From assembly GCA_963823105.1 (NCBI GenBank), contig CAWGKC010000001.1:434001-498000 (forward strand): a stretch of DNA of 64,000 nt. The letters are read 5' to 3'. The notes beneath the pieces are model-generated. The model worked only from the letters and a program-made list of their open reading frames with translations, was not told where the DNA came from and searched no databases. Of this stretch, positions 36,544 to 45,395 are shown in pieces; the first letter of the stretch is position 1; every line of letters begins with the position of its first letter. The DNA comes from JAJYKC01 sp963823105. Its GTDB lineage: Bacteria; Acidobacteriota; Terriglobia; Bryobacterales; Bryobacteraceae. The position numbers and the translations under genes were made by a program.

Positions 36544-37513
36544 TTAATCGTAGAAATTGCGCTGCCAGCGGTGGCGGCGGAGGATGGCGAGGACGGGGGC
36601 GTCGAGGGGGCCGAGATCGGAGACGGCGCATGCTGCTTTCGACGGTTTGGACGCGGCGCATGCCGGGGATGACGGAGGAGACGGCGGGGTGAGTGATGCA
36701 GAAGCGGAGGGCGATTTCGGCGAGGGCGCCGGGGACGGAGGCGAGATCGGCGCGGAGGGCGGCGATGCGCTGGACGACCTGTTTTTTACGGTCGCCGCGG
36801 AAATATTCGGCGCGGAATTCGGTGGGATCGAAGACGGTGTCTTCGGCGATGGCTCCGGTGAGGCTGCCTTCATCGAGGGGGACGCGGGCGAGGACGCCGA
36901 CGTTGAGATCGCGGCAGAGGGGGAAGAGGTTTTCCTCCGGGCTTTGATCGAAGACGTTGTAGATGACCTGGACGGTGTCGATGAGGCCGGTGCGGACGAT
37001 GCCCAAGGCGGAGTCGGGTTGGTGGTCGTTGATGGAGACGCCGACGGCGCGGACTTTGCCGGATTTCTTTAGGTCTTCGAAGGCGCGGCGCCATTCGTCG
37101 CGGTCGAGCCAATCGGGATTCCAGACGTGCAGTTGCTGGAGGTCGACGGTTTCGAGGCCGAGGTTGCGGAGGCTGGTTTCGGTGGAGCGGACGATGTAGT
37201 CGTAGGGGAAGACCTCGGCGATGCCGATGCCCGGTTGAGCGGGCCAGAGCATGTTTTTGGGAGGGACTTTGGTGGCGACGTAGACTTTGCCGGGTGCGTC
37301 GCGGACGATTTGGCCGACGAGGCGTTCGCTATGGCCGTCGCCATAGGCGAGCGCGGTGTCGATGAAGTTCAAGCCGAGTTCGAGGGCGCGGCGGACGGCG
37401 CGGAGGGATTCCTCGTCGGTGCCGCCCTTCCATTGGTTGCCGCCGATGCCCCAGGCGCCGTAGCCGATTTCGCTCACTTGCCAATTGGTTCGTCCGAGAG
37501 GGCGCAGGTTCAT
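36544..37513 (-). CDS. aldo/keto reductase, frameshifted near the C-terminus
   Basis: About 322 residues. Start MNLRPLGRTNWQVSEIGYGAW; catalytic tetrad candidates Asp (FIDTALAYG), Tyr (LAYGDGHSE), Lys (VATKV) and His (QQLHVWNPDW); the NADPH-binding end is AVSSVIPGMRRVQTVES. One extra base near 36625-36626 shifts the last 27 codons (VSDLGPLDAPVLAILRRHRW) into another frame. Reduces aldehydes or sugars with NADPH. The short sequence just upstream of the start is repeated beyond the MNT-HEPN cassette. Confidence 0.85.
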
Positions 37514-37520
37514 CTTTTTA

Positions 37521-37537
37521 ATGATAGGGGAGTTTGA
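37521..37537. repeat. 17-bp direct repeat, left copy
   Basis: ATGATAGGGGAGTTTGA occurs here, just upstream of the aldo/keto reductase start, and again at 38352-38368. Both copies are preceded by a TTTTT run and followed by related ACGCCGCG sequence. They bracket the MNT-HEPN module. Confidence 0.8.
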
Positions 37538-37565
37538 GCGGCTCAGGCTTCGGAACGCCGCGAAG

Positions 37566-37974
37566 TTAGAAGCCGAACTGAGATTCGAGCTGGACGGCCA
37601 GAGCGTCCAGAAGTTGTCCGGCCGTCCGCCGCGCCGCTTCCGCCTCAGCTCGTTCGGGAGAATACGGGGCGCCGGGATAGCGAAAGCGCCAAGCATATTG
37701 CGAGAGCTTCTCTATGCCGCTCAAATAAGCCGCGGCGTCTCCGGCGAGGGGCAGGCACACTCTTTTCAGTTCGTCCAGGTCGTGCGTCTTCTTGAAAGCA
37801 ACCTGGCGCCACGTGAGAACGGCTTTCATCGCTTTTTCCGCGCATTGCTGCGCATGGAACAGCGCCTCGGCTTCTAACGCCGCACCGATGAGGGCGGTGC
37901 ATGCATTCAGGTCCGCCCGGGGCACGCTCCAGCCACTCCCGCGTCTCTGTAACCAGCCGCTCATGAGGATTCAT
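37566..37974 (-). CDS. HEPN-domain protein (toxin of MNT-HEPN pair), frameshifted
   Basis: Start MNPHERLVTETREWLERA overlaps the nucleotidyltransferase stop by 14 nt. The frame breaks in a CCCC run (37919-37922, minus strand); removing one C continues RADLNACTALIGAALEAEALFHAQQCAEKAMKAVL-type HEPN sequence, then KKTHDLDELKRVC. This is the standard layout of HEPN proteins paired with minimal nucleotidyltransferases. HEPN partners are often RNases. No clear RX4-6H motif is visible, so it may be the non-nucleolytic HEPN type. Confidence 0.8.
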
Positions 37975-38296
37975 AGAGCAACCTTCCCTCGCGGACCACC
38001 GTCGCCGGTAGCGACGCGCGCACATGGGCCGCGCGGCCTTCAAAGTCGGTCTGCCGCCACGGAATCACGTCCTTCGGGACACCGAATCCAGAGAGGCGCG
38101 AATACACCTCTCCGCTTCGCATGATCGGTTCCGGCGTATCGTCAGGCACCACCACGAGGAAATCCAGATCGCTATCCGGCCCCGCTTCGCCGCGAGCCTC
38201 CGAGCCGAAGAGATAGATGCGCACTGGCCGGTAAAATTCCACCAGCCGCCGCGTCATCTCTTGGATCGCTTCCTGTTTCGTGAGTTGTGCTTGCAT
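37961..38296 (-). CDS. minimal nucleotidyltransferase (MNT antitoxin type)
   Basis: 111 residues. Active-site motif GSEARGEAGPDSDLDFLVV is intact, with GS and the DxD pair (D-L-D). Such proteins can AMPylate or otherwise modify the HEPN partner. First gene of the minus-strand module, overlapping the HEPN start. In contrast to the MntA-like gene at 54.2 kb, its metal-binding residues are conserved. Confidence 0.88.
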   Translation of the reverse strand: MQAQLTKQEAIQEMTRRLVEFYRPVRIYLFGSEARGEAGPDSDLDFLVVVPDDTPEPIMRSGEVYSRLSGFGVPKDVIPWRQTDFEGRAAHVRASLPATVVREGRLLYESS

Positions 38297-38351
38297 CGTT
38301 CCGTCCGCTTCAATTCCGAGATTATCTCAGGTTAAACGCTTCCGATTTTTG

Positions 38352-38368
38352 ATGATAGGGGAGTTTGA
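38352..38368. repeat. 17-bp direct repeat, right copy
   Basis: Second copy of ATGATAGGGGAGTTTGA (see 37521-37537), 831 nt away, lying between the MNT gene and the VapBC module. Confidence 0.8.
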
Positions 38369-38432
38369 CTGAGGACGCCGCGGTCGAAAAGCGTTTATGC
38401 TCGGGTTAGGAGCTTCGCTGAGGTTTTGCCGT

Positions 38433-38699
38433 ATGGGTAAGATCATTGAATTGCCAGACGAGCTATATCGAGACTTGGAACGAGCGGCCCGGGAGCGGGG
38501 GCTTACGCCAGCGGGTTGGATCGCGACGACTCTTTCGGGCGGATCCGATGCCGCGTCCGAGCAGCCACTCCCCGAGTTGCTCCGAGAACTCATTGGCGCG
38601 GTGGACAGTTCAACAGAGCCGCGAAGCGCACCGGTCCCTACGCCCTTCGGTGAGTTGATCGCCAGAAAGTTCGATAGACAGGGACTGCGCCGACGGTGA
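38433..38699 (+). CDS. VapB-like antitoxin
   Basis: 88 residues from MGKIIELPDELYRDLERAARERGLTPAGWIA, a ribbon-helix-helix-like N-terminus. The C-terminal TPFGELIARKFDRQGLRRR is the likely toxin-binding tail. Start chosen at the internal ATG where homology begins. Its TGA overlaps the GTG of the toxin gene. Confidence 0.75.
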   Translation: MGKIIELPDELYRDLERAARERGLTPAGWIATTLSGGSDAASEQPLPELLRELIGAVDSSTEPRSAPVPTPFGELIARKFDRQGLRRR

Positions 38700-39115
38700 G
38701 CGCCCTTGTGGACGCGGGTCCCCTTGTGGCGTTAATCGACCAAGGGCAGGGGGAAGCGCACCGGACCTGTGTCGCCGCTTTGAAAGCCATTTCCGCACCC
38801 CTTGTTACCACTTGGCCGTGTTTCACCGAAGCGATGTATTTTCTCGGCGACCTTAAAGGGTGGAAGGGGCAAGAAACGCTCTGGAAGTTTATTGAGAGGG
38901 GCGCTCTCCGCGTTCACGTTTCGACGGATTCAGAAGCAAAACGCATGATGGAACTAATGGAGAAATACAGGGACACTCCGATGGACCTTGCCGACGCTTC
39001 GCTGGTCGCCATTGCGGAAAGCCAGGGTCTACGTCGAATTTTAACCCTCGACGGCGATTTTCGGATCTACCGGATCAACGGTACTACTCCGTTTGAACTC
39101 GTTAGAGGCGAATGA
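38696..39115 (+). CDS. VapC-type PIN-domain toxin
   Basis: 139 residues, GTG start overlapping the antitoxin stop. PIN acidic residues: Asp6 in ALVDAGPLVALID, Glu in PCFTEAMYFL, Asp in MDLADASLVAIAE and Asp in ILTLDGDF. An intact RNase toxin by motif. It completes a VapBC module next to the MNT-HEPN module. Confidence 0.88.
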   Translation: MSALVDAGPLVALIDQGQGEAHRTCVAALKAISAPLVTTWPCFTEAMYFLGDLKGWKGQETLWKFIERGALRVHVSTDSEAKRMMELMEKYRDTPMDLADASLVAIAESQGLRRILTLDGDFRIYRINGTTPFELVRGE

Positions 39116-39195
39116 CGCCGAGGGCGAGGCGAGCGGAAGATTCGATGCGAAGGCCGGCCCACGGGCAAAGGGTGAGAATGGATTGAGGGGTGCGG

Positions 39196-40482
39196 ATGAG
39201 CGGGCGGCATCGGGTGGCGATTTTGGGCGGGGGGTTCGGAGGGTTGTATGCGGCGAAGGCGCTGGCGCGGGCGCCGGTGGAGATTACGCTGATTGACCGG
39301 CGGAATTTTCATTTGTTTCAGCCGTTGTTGTATCAGGTGGCGACGGGGGCGTTGTCGCCGGGGGAGATCGCCTCGCCGCTGCGGTCCATATTGAGCGGGC
39401 AGAAGAACGCGCGGGTTTGGCTGGGGGAGGCGGTGGATCTGGACGCGGCGGGGCGGAAACTGATTCTGGACGATGGGGAGGTGGAGTACGACACGCTGAT
39501 CGTGGCGGCGGGATCGGGGACTTCGTATTTCGGGCACGAGGAATGGGAGAAGCTGGCGCCGGGGTTGAAGACGATCGAGGAGGCGACGGAGATCCGGCGG
39601 CGGATTCTTATGGCGTTCGAGGAGGCGGAGCGGGAGACGGATGAGATCCGGCGGCGGGAGTGGTTGACGTTTGTGGTGGTGGGGGCGGGGCCGACGGGGG
39701 TGGAGTTGGCGGGGGCGCTGGGGGAGATCGCCAACGATACGCTGCGCCACGATTTCCGTTCGATCCGGCCGGAGGAGGCGAGGATTCTGTTGGTGGACGG
39801 GTCGGAGCGGGTGCTGCCGCCGTTTCACGCGGAGCTTTCGGCGAAGGCGGAGAAACAGTTGATCCGCATCGGCGTGCGGGCGCGAAATAACGTGATGGTG
39901 GTGGGGGTGGACGGGCGCGGGGTGGATTTAAAATCGGCGCAGGGAAGAGAGAGGATCGAAGCGCGGACGGTGATTTGGGCGGCGGGGGTTCACGCTTCTC
40001 CCTTTGGCGAAGTGCTGGCGGCGCGGGCAGGAGCGGCGATTGAAAAGAACGGGCAGGTGCGCGTCGAGGGGAACCTGACGGTGGCCGGGCATCCGGAGAT
40101 GTTTGTGATTGGCGACCTGGCGCGATGCATAAATGCGGAGGGAAAGCCATTACCGGGAGTGGCGCAAGTGGCGATGCAGCAGGGAGGCTACGTCGCGCGG
40201 GCGATCGGGCTGCGTTTGGCGGGCAGGCCGGCCCAGGCGGCCTTCCGTTATCGAGACAAGGGGCAATTGGCGGTGATTGGGCGGGGCGCGGCGGTGGCCG
40301 ACCTCGGGAAGCTGAGGTTATCGGGCTTCGTGGCGTGGCTGATCTGGCTGTTCGTTCATTTAATGTACATCGTGGAATTTTCCAACCGGCTGCTGGTGTT
40401 CGTGCAATGGGGATTTCTGTATTTGACGTTCAACCGGGGAGCGCGGTTGATTACCGGAGGCAAGGGCGATCCGGGCGGGTAA
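39196..40482 (+). CDS. ndh: type II NADH dehydrogenase (NDH-2)
   Basis: About 428 residues from the ATG at 39196, which follows GATTGAGGGG; a GTG six nt upstream is possible. FAD motif AILGGGFGGLYAAKAL, FQPLLYQVATGALSPGEIASPLR, NADH motif VVGAGPTGVELAGALGE, and FVIGDLARC near the FAD contact. C-terminal amphipathic/aromatic segments (FVAWLIWLFVHLMYIVEF) anchor it to the membrane. It passes electrons from NADH to quinone without pumping protons. Confidence 0.93.
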   Translation: MSGRHRVAILGGGFGGLYAAKALARAPVEITLIDRRNFHLFQPLLYQVATGALSPGEIASPLRSILSGQKNARVWLGEAVDLDAAGRKLILDDGEVEYDTLIVAAGSGTSYFGHEEWEKLAPGLKTIEEATEIRRRILMAFEEAERETDEIRRREWLTFVVVGAGPTGVELAGALGEIANDTLRHDFRSIRPEEARILLVDGSERVLPPFHAELSAKAEKQLIRIGVRARNNVMVVGVDGRGVDLKSAQGRERIEARTVIWAAGVHASPFGEVLAARAGAAIEKNGQVRVEGNLTVAGHPEMFVIGDLARCINAEGKPLPGVAQVAMQQGGYVARAIGLRLAGRPAQAAFRYRDKGQLAVIGRGAAVADLGKLRLSGFVAWLIWLFVHLMYIVEFSNRLLVFVQWGFLYLTFNRGARLITGGKGDPGG

Positions 40483-40485
40483 AGG

Positions 40486-41454
40486 CTATTCGATCGCGAC
40501 AAACGGGGAATCGGCCAGAAACGCTTTCTTTCGGCCGTTGGATCCCACGGAGCCTTTAAACTTCAGCTTGCCGTTGATGAGCAGGTCCACGGGAGTGTCG
40601 ACGGAATAGTCGAAGGCGAGCAGATCGCCGGGTTGGATGTCGAGCAGTTCGGAGGTGCGCAAGGTGGGGCCTTGAAGCCGGGTGTCGAGGCGAATTTTCG
40701 CGGGCTTGATGAGGCGGAGGACGCGGGCCTGTTCCTCCGTGGTGCTTTTCGATTTTCTCACCGACCATTGCTGATCGAATTTCTGCCGCAGCATCTTGAT
40801 GACGATGGATGGGATGCCGATGTTCATCATGCCGGAGTTCTCACCGATGCGGACTTCGATGGAGATGGCGACGACGGCCTCGTTGGGGGCGAGGATCTGA
40901 AGCATCTGCGGCTCGGTTTCCTGGTTCTGGATCGAGAAATCGAGCGGAGCGACGCCGTGCCAAGCCTGGCAGAGGTCGTTGAGTATGATTCCGAGGATGC
41001 GTTCGAGGATGCTCTGCTCGATTTCGGTGATCTCGCGAGTGATTTTCGTCGTGATTTTGGCGCTGCCGCCGAGCAGCATTTCGAGGATGGGGAAAACGAG
41101 CGAGGGGTTCATTTCGAGCACGGCGCTGCCTTCGAAGGGCCGCATCCCTAGTCCCACAAGACAGGTGGGCGACGCCAGGCAGTGGGTGAACTCCATAAAG
41201 GAGAGTTGTTCGACGGAGACGAGATTGGCTATGACGTAGGCGCGTAGATAGGCCGAGAGGCTGGAGGCCATGGAACGGGCGAAGTTCTCGTGGAGGACGC
41301 GAATGGCGCGGAGCTGATCCTTGGCGATGCGATCCGGGCGGCGGAAGTCGTAAGGTTGGGCGCGGAGCAAGCCGTCGCCATCGTCCGCGCCATCGCGCAT
41401 ATTGCGAAAGGCGGAATCGATCTCTTCTTGGGATAGAACGCGTTCGGCGGGCAG
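40486..41454 (-). CDS. fliM: flagellar motor switch protein FliM
   Basis: About 322 residues. Begins with the CheY-P-binding motif region ERVLSQEEIDSAF, then the FliM middle domain (YDFRRPDRIAKDQLRAIRVLHENFAR, GGSAKITTKITREITEIEQ) and the C-terminal SpoA domain (TLRTSELLDIQPGDLLAFD). It forms the switch ring that sets flagellar rotation. No ATG or GTG is available near the homologous start; an AGGAG followed 7 nt later by CTG at 41454 suggests a CTG start. No other flagellar gene is in the window. Confidence 0.88.
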   Translation of the reverse strand: MPAERVLSQEEIDSAFRNMRDGADDGDGLLRAQPYDFRRPDRIAKDQLRAIRVLHENFARSMASSLSAYLRAYVIANLVSVEQLSFMEFTHCLASPTCLVGLGMRPFEGSAVLEMNPSLVFPILEMLLGGSAKITTKITREITEIEQSILERILGIILNDLCQAWHGVAPLDFSIQNQETEPQMLQILAPNEAVVAISIEVRIGENSGMMNIGIPSIVIKMLRQKFDQQWSVRKSKSTTEEQARVLRLIKPAKIRLDTRLQGPTLRTSELLDIQPGDLLAFDYSVDTPVDLLINGKLKFKGSVGSNGRKKAFLADSPFVAIE

Positions 41455-41529
41455 AAGTGTTCTCCTGTAGGGTAGATCGGAGGGGCGGGGAAGGGACTTT
41501 AGTGTGGACAAGGGTACAATGGCGGGCAG

Positions 41530-42885
41530 ATGACGGGTTTTTTCGTGCGGAGTTTCGGGTGCAGGGCGTCGCAGGCGGATGGAGCGGCGTTGGAGGAGGG
41601 TCTGCGCGAGAGGGGTTTCGAGGCGGTGGCGGAGGAGCGGGAGGCGGGGCTGGTGGTGTTGAACTCCTGCACGGTGACTTCGGCGGCGGACGAGGAGATC
41701 CGGAACGCGGTGCGGCGGACGCGGCGGGAGAATCCGGCGGCGCGGATTCTGGTGACGGGATGTTATGCGCAGCGGGCGCCGGAGGAGATCGCCGCGCTTG
41801 AAGGCGTGACATGGGTGGTGGGAAACAGCGATAAGGCGCGGATTCCGGAGTTTCTCGGCGAGGGGTGGGGCGGGGAACATTATCATGGGCAAATCCAGGT
41901 ACACGACATATTCGCGGGCGGAGAGTTCTTTGCCGCGCCGGTGGGGGAAGGCGGAGGGGAGCGGACGCGGCCGAACTTGAAGATTCAGGATGGGTGCAAC
42001 AACCGGTGCTCGTTCTGCGTGATTCCGTATGTGCGGGGGCGGAGCCGGAGCGGATCGGTGGAGTGGGTGGTGGAGCGGGTGCGGGCGCTGGCGGAGGCGA
42101 ATCGCGAAGTGGTGCTGAGCGGGATCAATTTGGGGCGATGGGGGCGGGAGCGGAGCGGAGGGATGCGGCTGGCGGGGCTGGTGCGGCGGTTGCTTGAGGA
42201 AACGGGGATTGAGCGGCTGCGGCTGAGCTCGGTGGAGCCGATGGATTTCAGCGACGAATTGCTGGAATTGATGGCGGAGTCGCCGCGGATCGCCAAGCAC
42301 GTGCATGCGCCGCTGCAATCGGGTTGCGGGGCGGTATTGAAGAGGATGCGGCGGAAATACAGGCCCGGTCATTATGAAGAGCGGATCCGGCGGGCGCGGG
42401 CGCTGATGCCGGAGGCGGCGATCGGTGCGGATGTGATGGCGGGGTTTCCGGGCGAGACGGAGGAGGAGTTCGAGGAGAGCCGGCGGTTTATCGAGAGCCT
42501 GCCGTTCACGTACTTACATGTGTTTACGTATTCGGAGCGGCCGGGGACGGAGGCGGAGGCGATGGGCCGCGCGGTGCCGATGGAAGTGCGGAGGCGGAGG
42601 AACCGGGTACTGCGGGAACTGGGAGAGGCGAAAAATCGCGAATTCCGGCGGAGCATGGTGGGGCGGACGCTTTCGGTGGTGACGCTGCGCGAGGGGGCGC
42701 TGAGCGGGAATTTTCTGAAGGTGAAGCTGGCGGGGGCGAGAGAGAGAAATCGGATGATCGATGTAACGATCGGCGGGCTAAGCGCCGATGGATTGATTGA
42801 GCGGGCGCTGCTGCCGATGTTGGAAGGGCGGTCAGCTTGTGTGGTCGAGAATGATTTTCCAACCGAGGGGGGTTTTGCGGAATAG
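41530..42885 (+). CDS. mtaB: tRNA t6A37 methylthiotransferase MtaB
   Basis: 451 residues. Methylthiotransferase domain cysteines at 11, 47 and 78 (FGCRASQAD, NSCTVTS, GCYAQR), then the radical SAM cluster CNNRCSFC (156, 160, 163), and a TRAM-like tail. IPYVRGRSRS and GADVMAGFPGETEEEF are typical. It adds a methylthio group to t6A at position 37 of tRNA. Full length. Its 3' end overlaps a convergent gene by 54 nt. Confidence 0.93.
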   Translation: MTGFFVRSFGCRASQADGAALEEGLRERGFEAVAEEREAGLVVLNSCTVTSAADEEIRNAVRRTRRENPAARILVTGCYAQRAPEEIAALEGVTWVVGNSDKARIPEFLGEGWGGEHYHGQIQVHDIFAGGEFFAAPVGEGGGERTRPNLKIQDGCNNRCSFCVIPYVRGRSRSGSVEWVVERVRALAEANREVVLSGINLGRWGRERSGGMRLAGLVRRLLEETGIERLRLSSVEPMDFSDELLELMAESPRIAKHVHAPLQSGCGAVLKRMRRKYRPGHYEERIRRARALMPEAAIGADVMAGFPGETEEEFEESRRFIESLPFTYLHVFTYSERPGTEAEAMGRAVPMEVRRRRNRVLRELGEAKNREFRRSMVGRTLSVVTLREGALSGNFLKVKLAGARERNRMIDVTIGGLSADGLIERALLPMLEGRSACVVENDFPTEGGFAE

Positions 42886-43266
42886 GAGGGTGAATATGCC
42901 GCCTTTAGGGCCGCCGGCTGTCGCGGGTCGGTCCAATTGAAAATGGCCGAGGACGGAAGCGTAGGCATCGCCGAGCGGGCGAATTTCCAGGCCGGAGAAC
43001 GTGAGTGCGCCCATGGCTTCGCGGGTGGGGTAGCGTTTTAAATAATTGGCGAGCACTTGGGCGTGGCCTTTGGTGATGGTGGCGCCGACGAAGGTGGTTT
43101 GCTCCGAGCGCTCGTAGCCGTCCATGAAGGCGCGGATATCGCCGCGATTCCAGGCGGCGACTTGGGCGGAGAGGACGGAGCGGATGGCGGCGTCAGGCGT
43201 TTCCGCGGACGATGCGAGGCTGAAGAATGCGAGGAGGAAGGTCGGCAGGGCGGCTAACTTGCGCAT
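42832..43266 (-). CDS. exported SnoaL/NTF2-like protein
   Basis: 144 residues with a signal peptide (RKLAALPTFLLAFFSLASSA). The NTF2-like cone fold is suggested by IRSVLSAQVAAWNRGDIRAFMDGY, GALTFSGLEIRPLGDAYASVLGHF and a final GWKIILDHTS. Close to DUF4440-type proteins; ligand binding is more likely than a known reaction. It overlaps mtaB tail to tail by 54 nt. Confidence 0.8.
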   Translation of the reverse strand: MRKLAALPTFLLAFFSLASSAETPDAAIRSVLSAQVAAWNRGDIRAFMDGYERSEQTTFVGATITKGHAQVLANYLKRYPTREAMGALTFSGLEIRPLGDAYASVLGHFQLDRPATAGGPKGGIFTLLFRKTPLGWKIILDHTS

Positions 43267-43329
43267 GGCGGACAGATTAGCATGGAACTCTTATGGTGGT
43301 AGCCTCGTAGTTAGGGGCGAGGAGTTTGT

Positions 43330-44322
43330 ATGACAAAGTTGTGGAGAGGCGCGATCGGGATGTTGGCGGCGGCGGGGATGGCGCTGGCGGCCGATCCGGC
43401 GCTGTTGCAAATGGTGCCGCCGACGGCGAGCGTGGTGGCGGGGATGCAGGTGGACCAAGGGAAACGGTCGGCCTTTGGGCGCTACATGCTGGCGAAGCTG
43501 GGCGCGAGCGGCAACAAGGCGAAGCAGTTGATGGCGGAGACGGGGTTCGATCCGCGGCGCGACATGACGGAGGTGCTGTTCGCGGCCGAGGCTCCGGCGG
43601 CGGGCGGGGGCCTGACCAGCGGATTGATTCTGGCGCGAGGCACGTTCGATCCGGCGCGGATCGCGGCGGCGGTGCGAGCCAAGGGCGGCGTGACGACAAG
43701 TTTTCAGGGCGTGGATGTGTTGTCGGGAGCGAATGCCAAGCAGCCGTGGGCGCTGGCGTTTCTGGACAACACGACGGCGATCGTGGGAGACGTGACGTCG
43801 GTGAAGGCGGCGGTGACGCAACATGCGGCGGGGACCGCGCCGAGCGCGGATCTGACGGCGAAAGTGGCGCTGCTGAGCGCGAACAACGATTTCTGGTTTC
43901 TGACGCTGGCGCCGATGTCGAGTTTCGCGGCGTCGATGCCCGATTCGGGATTGGGCAACGCGATGCAGAACGGCCAGATGTTTCAGGCGATCACGCAGGC
44001 GAGCGGGGGAGTGCATTTCGGCGACAACGTGGTGGTGACGGCGGAGGCGGTGACGCGGTCGGATAAGGACGCGCAGGCGCTGGTGGACGTGGTGCATTTT
44101 CTGGCGACCATGATGCAGGGCAATCAGCAGCAGGACGCGACGGCGCAGCAGATGGCGGCGCTGCTGAATTTGCTGGTGCTGAAGGCGGACGCGAACGTGA
44201 TGCATTTGTCGTTGAGCGTGCCGGAGAGCCAGTTGGAGAGCTTTCTCGATTCGGCGACGCAGCGACATTTGACGCCGCCGCCTCCCTCCGCTTTGAAGCC
44301 GGTGGCGCCGCAGGCTAACTGA
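43330..44322 (+). CDS. exported hypothetical protein
   Basis: 330 residues with a signal peptide (LWRGAIGMLAAAGMALAA). The mature part starts DPALLQMVPPTASVVAGM, with an alternating alpha/beta pattern including LILARGTFDPARIAAAV and FLDNTTAIVGDVTSVKAAV, resembling exported proteins common in Acidobacteria. Ends in a proline-rich tail. No known function. Confidence 0.7.
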   Translation: MTKLWRGAIGMLAAAGMALAADPALLQMVPPTASVVAGMQVDQGKRSAFGRYMLAKLGASGNKAKQLMAETGFDPRRDMTEVLFAAEAPAAGGGLTSGLILARGTFDPARIAAAVRAKGGVTTSFQGVDVLSGANAKQPWALAFLDNTTAIVGDVTSVKAAVTQHAAGTAPSADLTAKVALLSANNDFWFLTLAPMSSFAASMPDSGLGNAMQNGQMFQAITQASGGVHFGDNVVVTAEAVTRSDKDAQALVDVVHFLATMMQGNQQQDATAQQMAALLNLLVLKADANVMHLSLSVPESQLESFLDSATQRHLTPPPPSALKPVAPQAN

Positions 44323-44445
44323 GGGAGAGGCTTTGGAGAGCTCGCTGAATGGTCCGACGCGGCGTTCCGAAGTTCTTATCGTGCCGGGTAGCGGCCTCCC
44401 TGACGCTTGTTGGACCGACGGAACATTCGTGCGTAAGATTGAAGC

Positions 44446-45228
44446 GTGACGCGGGCGCAGATCGGATTCCCGAACTTCCAAGAGGAGGTGCGACGTCGGA
44501 TCGGACCACTCCTGGATAGTGCGACTTCCTTTCGTGAGACCGGTCGAGAAATTCTCTCGAAACCGTGCTCAGGCGAGCTTGCCCCCGTCGTGCGTGAAAT
44601 TGCCCGCAGCGTGGCGAACTCGATGGAATCGGTTTTGATTCTTGTGTCCAACGGCTGCCCAGACGATGCTTTCCGGATCGCGCGAACGATGTTTGAATCG
44701 GCAGTTACGGTTCACTATCTGGATAGCCATCCGGAACTTGTGCAGGACTACGTGGACTTCCTATGGGTAAAGCGCAAACTCTACCATGAAGATCGCTTGA
44801 AATCCGCTCCTGGCCAGACTGAATGGATGGATCCCAGAAAGTTGGAGCAGATGAACAGCGAGTACGAACGAGTCAAAACCCGTTTCATGGGCAGTAAGGG
44901 CAAAGTACGGAACAGATGGTGCAGAACGGACTTCAGAGCTATGGCAGAAGAGGTCAAGGCAGATTCGATGTATTGCGGCCTGTATGGGTTCACGTCGTCA
45001 ATCACCCACACCGATATGCTCGGGTTGGTCTCGGCTTCGGGAGGCGGTGATGCGGTGATCTTAGTCCCCTCGCTTCATAGCGTGCCGCTTGCGCTCCAAA
45101 TGGGCATCTTCAGCTATGCAATGACGCTGACCGCCATCAATCAAATCGCAGACTTGAAGCTCGACGACCGCCTGGACGAGGCTTTTAGGCAGTTCAAGAA
45201 TGCGTCCGCCGTTCCCGCTATCGGTTGA
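44446..45228 (+). CDS. DUF5677-like protein
   Basis: 260 residues, almost entirely alpha-helical. Features: REIARSVANSMESVLILVSNG, ARTMFESAVTVHYLD, and a C-terminal SSITHTDMLGL with a histidine in a conserved-looking context. The pattern fits DUF5677 proteins, thought to be HEPN-like and found in accessory or defence contexts. No adjacent partner gene. GC and codon use are less biased than in neighbours. Confidence 0.65.
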   Translation: MTRAQIGFPNFQEEVRRRIGPLLDSATSFRETGREILSKPCSGELAPVVREIARSVANSMESVLILVSNGCPDDAFRIARTMFESAVTVHYLDSHPELVQDYVDFLWVKRKLYHEDRLKSAPGQTEWMDPRKLEQMNSEYERVKTRFMGSKGKVRNRWCRTDFRAMAEEVKADSMYCGLYGFTSSITHTDMLGLVSASGGGDAVILVPSLHSVPLALQMGIFSYAMTLTAINQIADLKLDDRLDEAFRQFKNASAVPAIG

Positions 45229-45395
45229 AACTCGGATTGCTCCAGGGGCACAAGCGATCCGGGAGCGCCCACGTGACGCCATCGGACATCCTCCACAAGC
45301 AGACTCAGCGACGTGTCAGGACCTCCCTATAGACCACAACACAGATAATGCGATTATCAGCGGAAGAGTGGTCCAGGACGAGGGTGGGAGCGCGC

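Noticed and set aside
36338..36547. 69-codon + strand ORF between dnaB and the aldo/keto reductase
   Set aside because: No ribosome-binding site or homology; it overlaps the dnaB promoter region and the antisense of the reductase 3' end.
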